Below the pieces are notes generated by a model, which saw only the letters and a program-made list of their open reading frames with translations, ran no database searches and had not been told where the DNA came from. Positions 27,260 through 36,562 of a DNA stretch of 58,570 nucleotides are shown piece by piece. Position 1 is the first letter of the stretch. Every line of letters begins with the position of its first letter. The stretch comes from a virus, in IMG/VR virus record IMGVR_UViG_3300031963_008020, positions 1 through 58,570 of that record; one strand, written 5' to 3'. The translations under genes were made by a program, and so were the position numbers.

Positions 27260-28675
27260 ATGACTGATAAATTACCATCTGAAACATTCTGTATATTGCC
27301 GTGGGTTCACCTAAGCACTAGACCTGACGGATCTATGAGAGTGTGCTGTACAGCAAATGCAAGCAGTGTAGGTGCAACAAATGATAAAGAATACGGCGGC
27401 CAGGTTGGAATTTTACGAACTGAAGATGGAAAGCCTAGTAATTTAAATGTAAGTGATTTTTTATCTAGTTGGAACAGTACTTACATGAAAAATGTTCGTA
27501 AGCAAATGTTAAATGGTGAAAAACCTCCTAGTTGTCTTAAATGCTATAAAGAAGAGGCAGCAGGTCATTGTAGTAAACGTCAATGGGAAACATCTTATTG
27601 GAAACAACGTGTTGATTTAGATAAAATTTTATCTGAAACTGCGGACGACGGAAGTGTTCCGCCACAGTTGGCATACATCGATCTTAGATTTGGTACCAAA
27701 TGCCAACTTGCTTGTGTAATGTGCAGTCCACACGATAGCAGTGGTTGGATTAAAGACTACAAAGCAATATTTCCTGCGGTAGAAAATGCTAGTCTTAAAG
27801 AAATTATGCAATGGGATAATAAAGGTAGCACCAACGGAAGTAGTTATAATTGGCATAAGCAAAATCCTAAATTTTGGAAACAATTTTATGAACAAATTCC
27901 AAATATGCAACAAATTTATTTTGCAGGCGGTGAAAGTCTTATTATCGAAGAACATTACGAAATTCTTGAAGAATGTATCAAACAGGGTTATGCAAAAAAT
28001 CTAGAACTACGATATAATTCAAATGGAGTTGAATGGAGAGAAGATCTATTTGATTTATGGAAAGAATTTAAACTTGTACGTTTTCACTATAGCATAGACA
28101 GCATAGAACAAATGAACGATTATATTCGTTATCCTAGTAAGTGGAATAGACAAGAAGAAGTATTTCACATTTTAGACAATGAAACTAGTGATAATGTAGA
28201 AATTACTATTGCTTGTGCAGTGCAAGCACTAAATGTTTATTACTTGCCTGATTTTATACAATGGAAATTAGAAAAAGGTTTTAAAAAAATCAATATGTGG
28301 CCCTTTGGAGCAGGCGGCATAAGTCAACACTTTGTATATTGGCCTGCTCATCTAAATGTAAAAGTTTTGCCCAAATGGTTCAAAGAAGAATGCAGACGCA
28401 AATACGAGTCATGGTATCCGTGGTGGGAAGCAAATTGGGAAAAAGGAATTCCTAGTTGGCATAACGGTAATGTAAACTTTGAGCAATGGCGCAATGCCGA
28501 ATATGGTATTAAAAGACTAAATGGAATACTTAGCTTCATGGAAAGTGAAGACTGGAGTCAACGACTTCCTGAAATGAAAGAATTTTTAAATCTTTGTGAC
28601 AAACAAAGAAATATTAATTTTTCAAATGTATTTCCTGAAATGAAGGGCATCTTTGACAATGAACAAACGTCTTGA
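27260..28675 (+). CDS. Radical SAM protein with N-terminal auxiliary-cluster (twitch-like) module, long form
   Basis: 471 residues, the longest of its group. FCILPW, Cys29-Cys30 and CLKC (92-95) precede CQLACVMC (Cys 148, 152, 155); AGGES takes the place of GGEP near 227. An insertion of roughly 40 residues between the CxxC and the core sets it apart. The W-rich C-terminus (WYPWWEANWEKG) is unusual. It overlaps the following B12-type gene by 17 nt. Confidence 0.86.
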   Translation: MTDKLPSETFCILPWVHLSTRPDGSMRVCCTANASSVGATNDKEYGGQVGILRTEDGKPSNLNVSDFLSSWNSTYMKNVRKQMLNGEKPPSCLKCYKEEAAGHCSKRQWETSYWKQRVDLDKILSETADDGSVPPQLAYIDLRFGTKCQLACVMCSPHDSSGWIKDYKAIFPAVENASLKEIMQWDNKGSTNGSSYNWHKQNPKFWKQFYEQIPNMQQIYFAGGESLIIEEHYEILEECIKQGYAKNLELRYNSNGVEWREDLFDLWKEFKLVRFHYSIDSIEQMNDYIRYPSKWNRQEEVFHILDNETSDNVEITIACAVQALNVYYLPDFIQWKLEKGFKKINMWPFGAGGISQHFVYWPAHLNVKVLPKWFKEECRRKYESWYPWWEANWEKGIPSWHNGNVNFEQWRNAEYGIKRLNGILSFMESEDWSQRLPEMKEFLNLCDKQRNINFSNVFPEMKGIFDNEQTS

Positions 28676-30122
28676 TATATTAATATGCATTGTACCTAAA
28701 ATTTTTCCAGATGCTCCAACAGTTGGTCCAGCAGTATTAAAGTCTCATATAGAATCTGCCGGATTTTCTTGCGAAGTTATAGATTTAAATATTAAATTAT
28801 ATAACGAATTTAAACAACACGGAGATGAAGATCAGTTTTTTGATAAAGATAGTGCATTTAGATGTCGAGATATTGAAAAAGTCGACGAAGTGTTTGGTGA
28901 AAATTATAAAAAATACAAATATGTTTTTGACGAATGGATCAACCTTTTCAAAGAAAAAAATCCTAAGTGGATAGGGTTAAGTTTATTAACAGTAATGAGT
29001 AGTGCAGTTGCAATAAAACTTAGTCAACTTATTAGAGAAAACTTACCAGAAACAAAGATAATATGGGGCGGCGCCGAAGTTACAAGAGGACGTACTAAAA
29101 AATACTTTGAACACGGACTAATTGATCATTGGATCAGCGGTGACGGCGAAGTTCCGATCATTAATTTGTTAAAGGGAGAAATAGATAACGATGGCATTGA
29201 TGATAGACCTCCTTATCAATTAATCGATATAAACAGTGTACTAGTTCCAAACTATAATGACATTACTTGGAACGAATATCCATTTATTAATCAACCCGAA
29301 CCAGTATATATTACCGGAAGCAGAGGGTGTGTTAAACGTTGTGATTTTTGCAATGTTTATGAAATATGGCCAAAATATGTTTTTAGAAGTGGCGAAAGTA
29401 TTGCTAACGAAATTATTCAAGTTAAACAAAAGTATAACAGAACTACTTTTAAATTTACAGATAGTCTTATAAATGGTAGTATGAAAGCGTTTAGAGAAAT
29501 GCTTCATATTTTAGCAGATTTTAACAATACAAGAAATACCGAAGATGAAAAAATTAGATGGCATAGTCAATGGATAGTAAGAAACTTTAGACAAAGTCCA
29601 GAAGAAGACTACTGTCTTATGAAAGAAAGTGGCTGCTATGCACTCGACGTTGGTGTTGAAAGTTTTAGTCAAGCAGTCAGGTTTGAACTAGGAAAAAAGT
29701 TTACAGATGAAGATATGTGGTGGTGCTTTGAAATGTTGCAAAAATACGAAATACACCACACACTGTTAATGTTTGTTGGTCATCCTTTTGAAACCGACAT
29801 AGACCATCAAATAACTTTAGATACTATTAAAAAATTATATGAAAAAGGCTATTCCACAAAAAGAGTTAATGAAAAAAAACTTATGTATGTTAGTATGGCA
29901 AATACTATGATGTTATCTGATGATACTCCAGTATGGAATAAAGTAAAAGATGAACTTGAATATTGGTACAACGACTGGAATTGGAAATTTAGAGATAATA
30001 CACTTGAAGTAAGACTCAAACGTCTTGAAGAAGCAAACGACTTTTTATCTAAATTTGCAGAGCAAGAAAAATCGTGGATGGTGCGTAAAAAAATTGAAAT
30101 GATAAAGAAAAGTTTTGGATAA
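28659..30122 (+). CDS. Cobalamin-binding-type (B12) radical SAM protein
   Basis: 487 residues from ATG 28659; an in-frame TTG two codons earlier is unlikely. The N-terminus has the B12-domain order GPAVLKSHIESAGF, KIIWGGAEVTRG and WISGDGEVP. The radical SAM signature CVKRCDFCNVYE has Cys at 224, 228 and 231. Class B members methylate or rearrange unactivated positions. It overlaps genes on both sides. Confidence 0.88.
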   Translation: MNKRLDILICIVPKIFPDAPTVGPAVLKSHIESAGFSCEVIDLNIKLYNEFKQHGDEDQFFDKDSAFRCRDIEKVDEVFGENYKKYKYVFDEWINLFKEKNPKWIGLSLLTVMSSAVAIKLSQLIRENLPETKIIWGGAEVTRGRTKKYFEHGLIDHWISGDGEVPIINLLKGEIDNDGIDDRPPYQLIDINSVLVPNYNDITWNEYPFINQPEPVYITGSRGCVKRCDFCNVYEIWPKYVFRSGESIANEIIQVKQKYNRTTFKFTDSLINGSMKAFREMLHILADFNNTRNTEDEKIRWHSQWIVRNFRQSPEEDYCLMKESGCYALDVGVESFSQAVRFELGKKFTDEDMWWCFEMLQKYEIHHTLLMFVGHPFETDIDHQITLDTIKKLYEKGYSTKRVNEKKLMYVSMANTMMLSDDTPVWNKVKDELEYWYNDWNWKFRDNTLEVRLKRLEEANDFLSKFAEQEKSWMVRKKIEMIKKSFG

Positions 30123-31186
30123 TGCCATTTTGTAATGCGTTGACAAATCATATGTGTATTACAGTAGCAGCAAGTTGGCGGCCCTGTTGTCGGTTTAATA
30201 ATTTTCCTTTGGTGGATATAAACCAAGTCGATTTTAAATCATATCAAGACAGTGATTTTTATAAATCTATTAAATCAGATATGTTTTCCGGATGGTCGTC
30301 TGGTTGTAAAAAATGCAAAGAAGAAGAAGAGCGAGGACAAACAAGTTTACGAGAAGTGTTAAATAAAACTTTATCAGGTAGTTCGGATATTGAATATGTT
30401 GAGATTAGTTTAAGTAATAACTGCAATCTTGCTTGTAAGATGTGTTCTCCTACTTACAGTACTTTTTGGAATAAATTAGTAACTGACAACCAAGTATTAA
30501 ATGATTATTATACTACAACTATTCAACCAACTATTAGTGTAGAAAAAATATTTTCAACGATTGATTTGTCTAAGTTAAAAAAAATTAAATACCTAGGAGG
30601 AGAACCATTTATAACTCCAGAAATAAAAGAACTGTTTGAATTTTTAGAAATAAAAGGAATAATACAAAACATTGAATTTGAATGTAATACCAACTGTACA
30701 CTTTTTCCTACAAAATGGTTACATTACTTAGATAAATTTAAAAAAGTAACAATAGAACTTAGCATCGACGGTGTTGGATTAGTTAACGATTATATTAGAT
30801 ACGGAAAGATGTGGAATACTATTGAAAAAAATATTATAAAGTGGTCTAAAACAGATTACGATGTAAATGTTTATAGTACTGTACAAGCATATAACTTACA
30901 TGACATGAAAAATGTTAAAGAACTCGCAAATAGTCTATCTTTAAAACATTACAGTAGTTTGCTAGTAGTTCCTGAATTTTTAAGTGTACACACGTTACCG
31001 TTGGACTATTTAGAAATTATCAAAGATAATTACAATCAAAAATATTTTAAAAGTATTAAAAACAATAATAAATTTGCAGAATTGACTAAATTTACAAAGA
31101 CGATAGATAACATTACTGGATTGCATTTAAAAAACGTAGTGCCATTATTGTATAATTTTATGGAGAATAACAATGAGTCGAATTGA
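30122..31186 (+). CDS. Radical SAM protein with N-terminal auxiliary-cluster (twitch-like) module
   Basis: 354 residues. FCNA, Cys22-Cys23 and CKKC (62-65) precede CNLACKMC (Cys 101, 105, 108) and LGGEP. It is similar over the whole length to the gene at 38895: both have the FCNALTNHMC/ICKALHNQVC opening, the PCC and GxYxG patterns, and YLGGEP. The two are dispersed paralogues about 8.7 kb apart. It overlaps the oxygenase gene after it by 14 nt. Confidence 0.87.
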   Translation: MPFCNALTNHMCITVAASWRPCCRFNNFPLVDINQVDFKSYQDSDFYKSIKSDMFSGWSSGCKKCKEEEERGQTSLREVLNKTLSGSSDIEYVEISLSNNCNLACKMCSPTYSTFWNKLVTDNQVLNDYYTTTIQPTISVEKIFSTIDLSKLKKIKYLGGEPFITPEIKELFEFLEIKGIIQNIEFECNTNCTLFPTKWLHYLDKFKKVTIELSIDGVGLVNDYIRYGKMWNTIEKNIIKWSKTDYDVNVYSTVQAYNLHDMKNVKELANSLSLKHYSSLLVVPEFLSVHTLPLDYLEIIKDNYNQKYFKSIKNNNKFAELTKFTKTIDNITGLHLKNVVPLLYNFMENNNESN

Positions 31187-32066
31187 CGAACCGGGATATT
31201 ATCAACTACCGATGGACCATCCTATTGCTATAGAAAATGTTCGTAGACATTCGAGCAAAGCCGCATGTATTGAAAATATGTGGGATGAAAAAGAACTTGA
31301 TTGGCTTTGGAAAAATGCTTTTACAGCAGACTACAATGTTCCTAGATTAAACAAAAATGGGACAGTAATCATTGATGTTGATATGAGCAAAATATATCAG
31401 CGTTATAAAGAAAAGTTTGATGCAGCATTAGGCACAACTGCTGAAAAAACTCCAGTAATTGGCGGCAACTATTTTATTACTCCCCAGCAGTATGGGTTGC
31501 ACCAAGATGCAATGCGTGAAAAAGGTTATAAAAACATGCTAGAGCATGTGCCTTTAAACCATCCTCAAAGAAAATATACCACGTGGAAAAATATTATTAC
31601 ACCATTATGGATAGGAACACATCTTGATACAATAGACGGCGGACAGATAGTCTTCTTCGAAGAACGTGATATAGGATGGGCTAAAGTTTACAACGGCGGT
31701 GCCGAAACTAAAAATATTGCCAGTATTTACGAAATTGTAACCGACTATAAACACCTTCAATTTTATGACAGAGATGGCAACCCTATACCGCAGTCCGACG
31801 AGCCGTTTGACAAAGATTTTTATAACAAGTATATGAATACTCCTTATCGTAGATTACAAGGTTTAAACCCTGAATCAGTATTTGATTGGACCCCGGGATC
31901 TCCGTGTATATTTGATGCTGTGCAATTACACGCAACAAACGAAGGCACCAAAGGCGGCGAACATAAAAAGACATGGAACAGTAAAATGGGTCTACTTATG
32001 ATGTTTATGATCGAATTGGATGAGGATCTATTAATAGAATGGCGCAAAGAACAAGAGAAGATGTAA
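31173..32066 (+). CDS. Fe(II)/2OG oxygenase-like protein
   Basis: 297 residues. GLHQDA (His110-x-Asp112), then DGGQIVFFEERD, and distal His253 in FDAVQLHATN give a clear double-stranded beta-helix order. TATGGAG at 31160-31166 is a good ribosome site for ATG 31173. It sits between a radical SAM gene and a methyltransferase pair in the same transcript. The substrate is unknown. Confidence 0.7.
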   Translation: MSRIDEPGYYQLPMDHPIAIENVRRHSSKAACIENMWDEKELDWLWKNAFTADYNVPRLNKNGTVIIDVDMSKIYQRYKEKFDAALGTTAEKTPVIGGNYFITPQQYGLHQDAMREKGYKNMLEHVPLNHPQRKYTTWKNIITPLWIGTHLDTIDGGQIVFFEERDIGWAKVYNGGAETKNIASIYEIVTDYKHLQFYDRDGNPIPQSDEPFDKDFYNKYMNTPYRRLQGLNPESVFDWTPGSPCIFDAVQLHATNEGTKGGEHKKTWNSKMGLLMMFMIELDEDLLIEWRKEQEKM

Positions 32067-32068
32067 AC

Positions 32069-32668
32069 ATGATAATAACAAAAGCAATGGATATACCCGG
32101 AGAAACAACCGAACTTCAACATGAGTGGTATCAAAAAATTGTTAATTGGTTTTATTATAAACCTAAAATTTTAGAAATTGGATGTGCGTGGGGTAGAGGA
32201 TCGTGGGCATGGTTAGATTGTATAACTGATACCAACGACGGCTCTTTAGAAATTTTAGATAATTGGGCGTACTCAAGGAGATATAGCAAAATTAAAATTT
32301 ATGATGAAAATTATTATAATCACATAGGACAGATTTTTCCCGATTATAATCAAAAAGAAATATTGTTGTATAATTTAAAACAAAACAAAAATTTTAAAAA
32401 ATTAAAACACATTTATACAGGCAAGTATTTAGCCGCACCAAAATCTTATGATATTGTTTATTTAGATGATGATCATAGTCAAGAAAACGTATTAAACGAA
32501 TTAAATTATTTTAATGGAATTCCTGTAATATGTGGAGATGACTTTGCCCAAAGTCAACCCGGAGTTCTAAAAGCAATATGTAAATTTTATTCTAAAAATT
32601 TTAATAATTATAAATTATATACAGATCCTGATGCTAGATTTTGGGTAATGAAACGAATAGACATATGA
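32069..32668 (+). CDS. Class I methyltransferase-like protein, copy 1
   Basis: 199 residues from ATG 32069; an in-frame ATG at 32039 lies inside the preceding gene. ILEIGCAWGRGSWAW is SAM motif I; DIVYLDDDHSQENV and ICGDDF are the acidic motifs, in a Methyltransf_24-like order (sugar or small-molecule methylation). A paralogue of similar plan begins 91 nt after it. Confidence 0.65.
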   Translation: MIITKAMDIPGETTELQHEWYQKIVNWFYYKPKILEIGCAWGRGSWAWLDCITDTNDGSLEILDNWAYSRRYSKIKIYDENYYNHIGQIFPDYNQKEILLYNLKQNKNFKKLKHIYTGKYLAAPKSYDIVYLDDDHSQENVLNELNYFNGIPVICGDDFAQSQPGVLKAICKFYSKNFNNYKLYTDPDARFWVMKRIDI

Positions 32669-32670
32669 CG

Positions 32671-32715
32671 ATATCTATAAACAACAAGTTAAGTATGTAA
32701 TTGTTTTATAGATAT
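32671..32715. repeat. Inverted repeat between methyltransferase genes
   Basis: An 11-bp perfect inverted repeat, ATATCTATAAA and TTTATAGATAT, with a 23-nt loop. It is AT-rich without a U-tract, so it is a weak terminator candidate, an operator, or an mRNA processing site. It occupies the largest plain gap in the plus-strand part of the island (32669-32759). Confidence 0.4.
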
Positions 32716-32759
32716 TGCTTAATTTTCTTAGACAATAACAAAAACGACAGGATTATATT

Positions 32760-33464
32760 ATGCTAGATCTTTCTAAAAATAAAATAAGTTACACTATAAA
32801 CAAGTATAAAATTATGACAGGTAATTGTGATTTTAAAACACATCTTCTATTATTGAATTATCTAAATCCTATGTCTGTTTGGGAATTAGGAGCCGGCCGA
32901 GGGTCGTGGTGCCTTGGATTACATGAATTTTCTAATAATAACACACGTTATAATTTAGTTGAAGATTTTTCTTGGTGCAAACACGGTTACGATAAATTAT
33001 TTGTTGATTATTATTGGCCAAAAAATATTAAGGATTTAGAAAGTTTTATAAAAAGTACAAACAGTAATATAAATTACAAAATATTTGATGGTGACATTTC
33101 AAATTTTAAAGAAAGTCTTAAAAATGTAGAAGTAATTAGAATTGATTGTGATTTATTAAACACACAAGACACTATAGACACAATATTAACTAATAGTTTT
33201 GATAATTTAGTTATTTTAATAGATGACATTAGACCCAATGGTGCCTTTAATAGACTGTTTGATGTACTAAGTTTTATAGAAAAAAATAAATTAAAAATAA
33301 TTTTAACAGCAGACGAGACAGTAGTATTAGCTAAACCACAATTTGATGTTGACAATTTATATCAACACTGTCTTACATATAAAGAAAAATTTAAAAAGAT
33401 TTCTTTTAGAAATGATTACAACATATATAATAAACAAGCAGAATATTTACAATTTAAAGATTAA
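32760..33464 (+). CDS. Class I methyltransferase-like protein, copy 2
   Basis: 234 residues. VWELGAGRGSWCLGL is motif I and VEVIRIDCDLL with LVILIDDIRPNG the later acidic motifs. The segment around motif I (ELGAGRGSW versus EIGCAWGRGSW) shows paralogy with the previous gene. AGGAT 9 nt before ATG is a modest ribosome site. It is followed 2 nt later by a radical SAM gene. Confidence 0.6.
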   Translation: MLDLSKNKISYTINKYKIMTGNCDFKTHLLLLNYLNPMSVWELGAGRGSWCLGLHEFSNNNTRYNLVEDFSWCKHGYDKLFVDYYWPKNIKDLESFIKSTNSNINYKIFDGDISNFKESLKNVEVIRIDCDLLNTQDTIDTILTNSFDNLVILIDDIRPNGAFNRLFDVLSFIEKNKLKIILTADETVVLAKPQFDVDNLYQHCLTYKEKFKKISFRNDYNIYNKQAEYLQFKD

Positions 33465-33466
33465 TC

Positions 33467-34618
33467 ATGTCACACACATTTTGTAGCGAACCTTATAAAC
33501 AAATACATTTCGATAGTAGAGGAAACTTGGGACCGTGTTGTCAATATGTAGGTATTAGACCAGAAATGACAAGTTTTAATGAATACTTAAATAGTGATTG
33601 GTTAAAAAATTTAAAAAACCAGTTAAACAACAATCATAAAACAAGTGGATGCAATTTTTGTTGGAAACAAGAAAACAATGGATCTAAAAGTATGCGTGAA
33701 AAAAGAAATGCATACTATGAAAATAAACCCAACAACGGAATAGAACATATTATGATTACTTACGGCAATCAATGCAATACTGCATGTCGTATATGCAACT
33801 CGAGTAGAAGTAGTTTAATTGAAAAACAGTATAGAGAAATGAAAGATAACGTTACTGATCAAGAACTTTTGAATTTAATAAGTAAAAAACATGTATGGAA
33901 TAAAACAAAGACTTGGTATCGTAATATAAACAATGATATAATTTCAATCGCAGACACTATTCGAAAAATTGAAATCAGTGGTGGCGAACCTTTTATAAAT
34001 GTTCATTTTGATAAACTTATAGATGGTTTAATTGAGTCTGGTAAAAAATTGCCAGGACTTAATATAACAACTAACGGAAGTTTTACAGAGGAACAAATTG
34101 TTAAGCTAAAAGAATTCGAGCATGTACATATAAACTTTAGTATCGACGGAGTAGGAAAAGATTTTTACGAATATTTAAGATGGCCCTTAAAATGGAATGA
34201 CGTCTTATCAAAAATTGATATTCTTAAAAAGTATCCGTGGATAACTTGCGAATTTGTTATAGTTCCTCATAACTTAAACGTTTTAAATTTAAGTGAAAGT
34301 ATCATTTGGTTTAAAGAATATACAAATTACGATACTAGATTTAAGATAGGATTTAGTTGGCTTAACGGAGCACCTTGGTATAGTATTGATAATACTCCGA
34401 AACGGGCAAGAGATAAGGCTATAGCAGATATAGAAAGTACTATATTTGTAGATTACACTGACGTAGAGATAGAACAGATTAACGAATTAATTTTTATTTT
34501 AAAGAACGCAAACAACCCTAAAGAATTAAATTTATTAAAATCTCATGTTGCAATGACTGATTCTTATAGAAATTGTAACACATGGGATGTTGTTGGATGG
34601 AAATTAGAAGAGATATGA
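33467..34618 (+). CDS. Radical SAM protein with N-terminal auxiliary-cluster (twitch-like) module
   Basis: 383 residues. FCSEPY, Cys24-Cys25 and CNFC (62-65) precede CNTACRIC (Cys 103, 107, 110) and SGGEP. The C-terminus lacks Cys clusters. It overlaps the next radical SAM gene by 4 nt (ATGA), so the pair is translationally coupled. Confidence 0.87.
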   Translation: MSHTFCSEPYKQIHFDSRGNLGPCCQYVGIRPEMTSFNEYLNSDWLKNLKNQLNNNHKTSGCNFCWKQENNGSKSMREKRNAYYENKPNNGIEHIMITYGNQCNTACRICNSSRSSLIEKQYREMKDNVTDQELLNLISKKHVWNKTKTWYRNINNDIISIADTIRKIEISGGEPFINVHFDKLIDGLIESGKKLPGLNITTNGSFTEEQIVKLKEFEHVHINFSIDGVGKDFYEYLRWPLKWNDVLSKIDILKKYPWITCEFVIVPHNLNVLNLSESIIWFKEYTNYDTRFKIGFSWLNGAPWYSIDNTPKRARDKAIADIESTIFVDYTDVEIEQINELIFILKNANNPKELNLLKSHVAMTDSYRNCNTWDVVGWKLEEI

Positions 34619-35709
34619 ATAAACCTTTTTGCTATGCACCTTGGACAACAATCCAATACAGTGGAGTATATAGTGGCGGCGGAACGTCTCCGTGTTGTGA
34701 ATGGAGGGGAGAAAAATATAAAGGAAAAGTTAAAGATTACCAAGATAGTGAATATTTGGATAAAATAAAACTTGCAATGGAAACACACGATACAAGTTTT
34801 ATTGCTTTTAGTTGTCAAGAATGTATTAATACTGAGTCACATGGCATCTTGTCGGCTAGAAATTTTATTGATAAAAACGTAAAAAATAATAAGTATGAAA
34901 TAGGAAAAATAAACAAATTAGATTATAGGCCGGATAATTTGTGTAATTTAAAATGTAGAATGTGTAGCCCGAGTAGTAGCAGCCTCATCGAAGAAGAACG
35001 AGTTTTACATAATTTGATAAAGCCTATTGAAAAAAGAGATACCAATGACGTGTTAGACTTTGATTTATCTAGTTTAAGACATCTTGCTATATTAGGTGGC
35101 GAACCAACAGTTAACAAAAATCTCTTTCCTATTTTAGATTATTTTATAGAGACCGGTATGACAGAAACTGTTCGCTTGCAGTATACAACTAATTGTACAA
35201 GTGTTAATAACCCGTGGATGAGTCGAGTGAAACAATTTAAAGAGGTCAACATAAATTTAAGTTTAGACGGCGCTGGAAAATCTTATGAGTATATAAGAAC
35301 AGGTGCAAAATGGTATAATGTTGAAAAAAACATTCATAAAATAATAAAATCTGCAAATAATTACAGTATTAACATGTGTATTCAAATGGTAAATTTTGTG
35401 CTAGTTGAAGACTGGATAGAATACTTTTTTCAGTTTGATTCTGATAAAGTACACATGAATCCTATGTTTGGAGCAGTTCCAGGAAAGGTTGACTGCATAC
35501 CTGACGATATTAGAGAACAAAAAATAGAATATTTGCAATCTTTAAAACATCCTATATCGGATAAATTAGTTGATAGATTTAAAAATTACAAATTTAATAT
35601 AAATGAACTTATACGATACAAAGAATTCAACAGTTGGCATGACAACATAAGAAATACAAATTTATTAGACCTTGATCCTATTTTTTCAAAAATCTTAACA
35701 ATGGTCTAA
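34615..35709 (+). CDS. Radical SAM protein with N-terminal auxiliary-cluster (twitch-like) module
   Basis: 364 residues from ATG 34615, which overlaps the previous stop as ATGA; the longer in-frame extension to 34582 lies inside that gene. FCYAPW, Cys27-Cys28 and CQEC (67-70) precede CNLKCRMC (Cys 110, 114, 117) and LGGEP. It ends tail-to-tail with the aminotransferase-like gene on the other strand, with a 32-nt coding overlap. Confidence 0.86.
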   Translation: MNKPFCYAPWTTIQYSGVYSGGGTSPCCEWRGEKYKGKVKDYQDSEYLDKIKLAMETHDTSFIAFSCQECINTESHGILSARNFIDKNVKNNKYEIGKINKLDYRPDNLCNLKCRMCSPSSSSLIEEERVLHNLIKPIEKRDTNDVLDFDLSSLRHLAILGGEPTVNKNLFPILDYFIETGMTETVRLQYTTNCTSVNNPWMSRVKQFKEVNINLSLDGAGKSYEYIRTGAKWYNVEKNIHKIIKSANNYSINMCIQMVNFVLVEDWIEYFFQFDSDKVHMNPMFGAVPGKVDCIPDDIREQKIEYLQSLKHPISDKLVDRFKNYKFNINELIRYKEFNSWHDNIRNTNLLDLDPIFSKILTMV

Positions 35710-36523
35710 TACCAACAGGTTTGCCAGCGGCAGTTTTGGCTAAATGTATAGATTTAGTCGGCAACAGTTGAAAGTCAGTTATTACTTTTTTATATTCTTC
35801 GTTATATGTTTTCCAAAAATATTCTGGGCCAAATGTTTCCATAAATTTAATACCCATACTAACCAATGCTTGACTATTCATATTAAAGTCGTTCATTATA
35901 GTTACTGCACCTAGTGGAGTATTTCTTGCAAACCGCACCCCTATTCTATTTCCACCTAGCCCTCCCTTGCTTAAACTAATACCAAATGTTTGAATAGCAG
36001 GGTGGTCAAAGTCGAATTCGATATCTCGAATACAACTTATCCAAGCACCATCGATGTGTACAGGTATTTTTAGTTTATAGCAAGTATTTAAAATTTCTGT
36101 CATTTCTGGATGTACATCACCGTAGTACGGAAACGGCATTGAAATTAACAACTCTTTATTTGGATCTAATGTATCAATAGTAGTATAAGTTATATTAGGA
36201 TTTAATCTATAATGATACTTATAGTCGTTTTCAAAAGTTTGTAACGAACCGCAGCGTTGATAAAGATCATCGATATATTGAGTACAGCCGTTTATAATGT
36301 CTAATCTTTTAAAAACATCTACACCTTTAAATTTACTATACTGATGATTTTTAAGCCAATTAACAAATGTTTCTTTAAAAATCGAGTCTAAATCTGCGGT
36401 ATGTACTGGATTTTCTTTATAAAAATTATCGTAAAACTCGTTAATTTTATTACTGTACATAGGTTGCGGCCTGTCAGTTTGTAACCATTCTTTAGTATAC
36501 TCTCTTGTTACGTTATCTCTCAT
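35678..36523 (-). CDS. PLP-dependent aminotransferase-like protein, paralogue
   Basis: 281 residues. ISMPFPYYGDVHPEM, IPVHIDGAW (Asp158) and ISLSKGGLGGNRIGVRF (Schiff-base Lys186) match the order in the protein at 13967. Like that one it is short, with a reduced N-terminal arm. It is the sole minus-strand gene between 19.2 and 39.9 kb and has its own late box. The fold is well supported, the reaction is not. Confidence 0.66.
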   Translation of the reverse strand: MRDNVTREYTKEWLQTDRPQPMYSNKINEFYDNFYKENPVHTADLDSIFKETFVNWLKNHQYSKFKGVDVFKRLDIINGCTQYIDDLYQRCGSLQTFENDYKYHYRLNPNITYTTIDTLDPNKELLISMPFPYYGDVHPEMTEILNTCYKLKIPVHIDGAWISCIRDIEFDFDHPAIQTFGISLSKGGLGGNRIGVRFARNTPLGAVTIMNDFNMNSQALVSMGIKFMETFGPEYFWKTYNEEYKKVITDFQLLPTKSIHLAKTAAGKPVGIRPLLRFLKK

Positions 36524-36528
36524 GAAAA

Positions 36529-36536
36529 TATTTATA
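36529..36536 (-). promoter_or_regulatory. Perfect T4-type late promoter TATAAATA, leaderless arrangement
   Basis: On the minus strand TATAAATA matches the T4 late consensus at all 8 positions and is followed by 5 nt and the ATG at 36523. It is back-to-back with the plus-strand box at 36550-36557, with 13 nt between them. Confidence 0.65.
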
Positions 36537-36549
36537 TGCGTAGTTAACT

Positions 36550-36557
36550 ACTAAATA
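36550..36557 (+). promoter_or_regulatory. Late-type promoter box ACTAAATA, leaderless arrangement
   Basis: ACTAAATA is followed by ACAAT and the ATG at 36563, a 5-nt gap, with no Shine-Dalgarno. It is identical in sequence and spacing to the boxes at 1290 and 10573. Confidence 0.55.
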
Positions 36558-36562
36558 ACAAT

